Source: Thermococci archaeon
Lineage (GTDB): Archaea > Methanobacteriota_B > Thermococci > Thermococcales > Thermococcaceae
Assembly: GCA_003663535.1 (NCBI GenBank)
Contig: QMUE01000085.1
Coordinates: 1 to 6,361 of the forward strand
DNA length: 6,361 nt
Reading direction: 5' to 3'
The position numbers were made by a program, and so were the translations under genes. Position 1 is the first letter of the stretch. The number at the start of each line of letters is the position of its first letter. A model generated the notes under the pieces. The model was not told the DNA's origin, did no database searches, and saw nothing but the letters and a program-made list of their open reading frames with translations. This document shows, piece after piece, positions 5,509-6,361 of the stretch.

Positions 5509-5894
5509 AGGGCCAATCTTTCTTTTATAATTTTTAAAAGCTCTCCAAAGGCATTCCCAATTACTTCTTTTTTTCTGGAAGGATGAGTAATATCAGAAGA
5601 GAAGTTTTTCCAAAGAATATCTACCGCTTCATCTATGCTCATCTCTCCCTCAAGCCAAGCATAAGCTATTATAGCCTCCGCTATATCTCCTTTCCCATGT
5701 TTATCTGTCCTTGGAGGAACACAATGCAGAAGGCCTGCCTTTTCAAGGCCTATTGTGAGAGAAGCATTTGGAACTCTACCAGCACTTGGATAGCCAAGAT
5801 ACCTACTTAACGCCAGAGAAAAAATAAAGTTGACAAGAGAATCTCCGAACCTAGAGAGATTTTTGTCAGTGAAATCTTTAGAATATTTCATCAT
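5505..5894 (-). CDS. RNase III-fold domain protein without a dsRNA-binding domain
   Basis: A 129-residue protein resembling a single RNase III endonuclease domain. LSRFGDSLVNFIFSLAL (13-29) corresponds to the RNase III signature helix (LEFLGDxxL), with Asp18 at the invariant metal-binding Asp. KGDIAEAIIAYAWLEG (68-83) matches the second conserved helix (ADxxEAxxGAxxLdG), keeping the D-x-x-E pair Asp70/Glu73. The two acidic positions that normally precede the signature Asp by seven and four residues are Lys11 and Ser14 here, so the canonical four-acid centre is incomplete. No double-stranded RNA-binding domain follows, as in bacterial Mini-III. It may be an RNase of altered mechanism or an RNA-binding relative. 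Two adjacent ATGs (5894, 5891) are possible; GGGG at 5900-5903 is five or eight bases away. It lies 37 bp after rpoL and is probably cotranscribed. Family assignment moderately secure. Confidence 0.75.
   Translation of the reverse strand: MMKYSKDFTDKNLSRFGDSLVNFIFSLALSRYLGYPSAGRVPNASLTIGLEKAGLLHCVPPRTDKHGKGDIAEAIIAYAWLEGEMSIDEAVDILWKNFSSDITHPSRKKEVIGNAFGELLKIIKERLAL
5518..5536 (+). terminator. T-rich terminator candidate for the TIM-barrel gene
   Basis: The plus strand reads CTTTCTTTTATAATTTTT starting about 10 bases after the TIM-barrel stop. Oligo-T tracts suffice for archaeal termination. The tract lies inside the 3' end of the convergent RNase III-like gene. Confidence 0.4.
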
Positions 5895-5908
5895 AACAAC
5901 CCCTTACC

Positions 5909-5931
5909 AAATAAATAAGAATATGAAAAAA
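5909..5931 (-). other. T-rich spacer between rpoL and the RNase III-like gene
   Basis: The minus strand runs TTTTTTCATATTCTTATTTATTT right after the rpoL stop. It could terminate some rpoL transcripts. The TTATTTATTT part is too close to the next ATG (under 25 bp) to act as a normal TATA box for a leadered mRNA, so a separate promoter for the RNase III-like gene is not well supported. Confidence 0.35.
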
Positions 5932-6219
5932 TCATTTTTTTATGACTCCTTCCCAAACTTCGAGGACATCCTTAGCTCTATCAAATATTTTTTGAGCTGC
6001 TTCTTCTAAAGCTTTTTCTGGAGTTACCTTATCATCTGTGGATATCCTAAATCTTGGTTTTCTTGCCATTAGTACTGGATGTTCTATAGCGTATGCTGCA
6101 AATGTAACATGTTTGTTCTCATGAAGTGTCTCATTAAGCAAATTGGCAAATGTATGATCTTCCCCTACCAGATAAAACTCAAGCAAGTTTTTATCACGCT
6201 TTATAACTTCAATCTTCAT
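5932..6219 (-). CDS. rpoL: DNA-directed RNA polymerase subunit L (Rpo11)
   Basis: Small core subunit of the archaeal RNA polymerase, the counterpart of eukaryotic Rpb11 and of part of bacterial alpha. It pairs with subunit D (Rpo3) to form the assembly platform. At 95 residues it has the normal family length. The RpoL/Rpb11 signature is plain: [14 protein letters not shown] (19-32), followed by [13 protein letters not shown] (38-50), the strand RFRISTD (56-62), and a long C-terminal helix (66-90, [20 protein letters not shown]) that packs against the D subunit. The start ATG 6219 has GGAGGG eight bases upstream (6228-6233). The start lies 11 bp inside the end of the preceding same-strand gene, so the two are likely coupled. 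Identification is secure. Confidence 0.97.
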   Translation of the reverse strand: MKIEVIKRDKNLLEFYLVGEDHTFANLLNETLHENKHVTFAAYAIEHPVLMARKPRFRISTDDKVTPEKALEEAAQKIFDRAKDVLEVWEGVIKK

Positions 6220-6361
6220 TTCCTCTACCCTCCAATTGTTTGAGCATAATTTCCATAGCTTGCTCCTTATTCTTCACAAGTTCATATTTAAATTTATCCT
6301 CTTTATACTCTGCAACACCAAAATCAACGGCTAATTCCAAAACTTCCTGCGGATCAACACC
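6209..6361 (-). CDS. C-terminal 50 residues of an unidentified protein upstream of rpoL (5' end outside window)
   Basis: A reading frame enters from the right edge and ends with TGA at 6209-6211, giving 50 residues starting [20 protein letters not shown] and ending in a charged tail EGRGNED. The content looks coding: no stop in 50 codons, amphipathic Lys/Glu-rich helices, and an SD for rpoL (GGAGGG) built into its last codons. The final 11 bp overlap the rpoL start, implying cotranscription and coupling. Too little is visible to name it. From memory, Thermococcales have an uncharacterised archaeal protein (possibly of the DUF2067 type) at this place, but I cannot verify that from this fragment. 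Confidence 0.7.
   Translation of the reverse strand, partial: GVDPQEVLELAVDFGVAEYKEDKFKYELVKNKEQAMEIMLKQLEGRGNED

Noticed and set aside
5863..5894. Possible box C/D guide RNA: ATGATGA followed by CTGA on the minus strand at the start of the RNase III-like gene; a similar ATGATGA...CTGA occurs near 3116-3133.
   Set aside because: Spacing from C to D box is wrong (18 and 8 nt), no C'/D' pair is present, and in both cases the sequence is explained by start codons and the SD.
1..6361. tRNA, rRNA, CRISPR array, insertion sequence or prophage features.
   Set aside because: I found no repeated spacer pattern, transposase, integrase or attachment-site duplication; nearly all the window is accounted for by ordinary chromosomal genes.

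Overview
The window looks like chromosomal DNA from a hyperthermophilic euryarchaeon of the Thermococcales (Pyrococcus/Thermococcus type). The reasons are an archaeal RNA polymerase subunit L gene, Shine-Dalgarno (SD) sequences of the GGAGGTGAT/GGTGAT type, archaeal TATA-like boxes, an AT-rich composition, and a gene order (sppA, a divergent TIM-barrel gene, an RNase III-like gene, rpoL) that I associate with this group. I cannot fix the species.

Layout. Positions 1-1961, minus strand: a ferrous iron uptake operon feoA-feoB. feoB runs off the left edge. Positions 1962-2137: the only sizeable gap. It holds the feoA promoter, a 14-bp TTAGGT-AA-ACCTAA palindrome that looks like a DtxR-family metal-dependent operator, a second degenerate copy on the other side of the TATA box, a short perfect palindrome, and the likely terminator of the next operon. 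Positions 2138-4614, minus strand: a tightly packed three-gene operon of signal peptide peptidase SppA, an unrecognised 156-residue soluble protein, and an AI-2E-family permease, with 4-nt gaps and SD sites embedded in the preceding stop regions. Positions 4615-4701: a short divergent promoter region with one AT-rich core that could serve both directions. Positions 4702-5508, plus strand: a xylose-isomerase/endonuclease-IV-like TIM-barrel protein. Positions 5505-6361, minus strand: an apparent operon of an unidentified truncated gene, rpoL, and an RNase III-fold protein. The last of these overlaps the TIM-barrel gene tail to tail by 4 bp.

How the genes work together. FeoA and FeoB form one Fe(II) transport system, and the operator suggests iron- or manganese-responsive repression. 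SppA and the AI-2E permease are both membrane proteins and appear translationally coupled to the small protein between them, so that protein may act with one of them; this is inference. RpoL is a core transcription subunit, co-oriented with the RNase III-like protein. I saw no mobile element, CRISPR array, tRNA or rRNA. The most rewarding items are the twin candidate operators, the RNase III-like archaeal protein with an incomplete acidic centre, the TIM-barrel protein that has lost two endonuclease IV zinc ligands, the uncharacterised SppA operon partner, and the cluster of glycosylation sequons in the SppA stalk.
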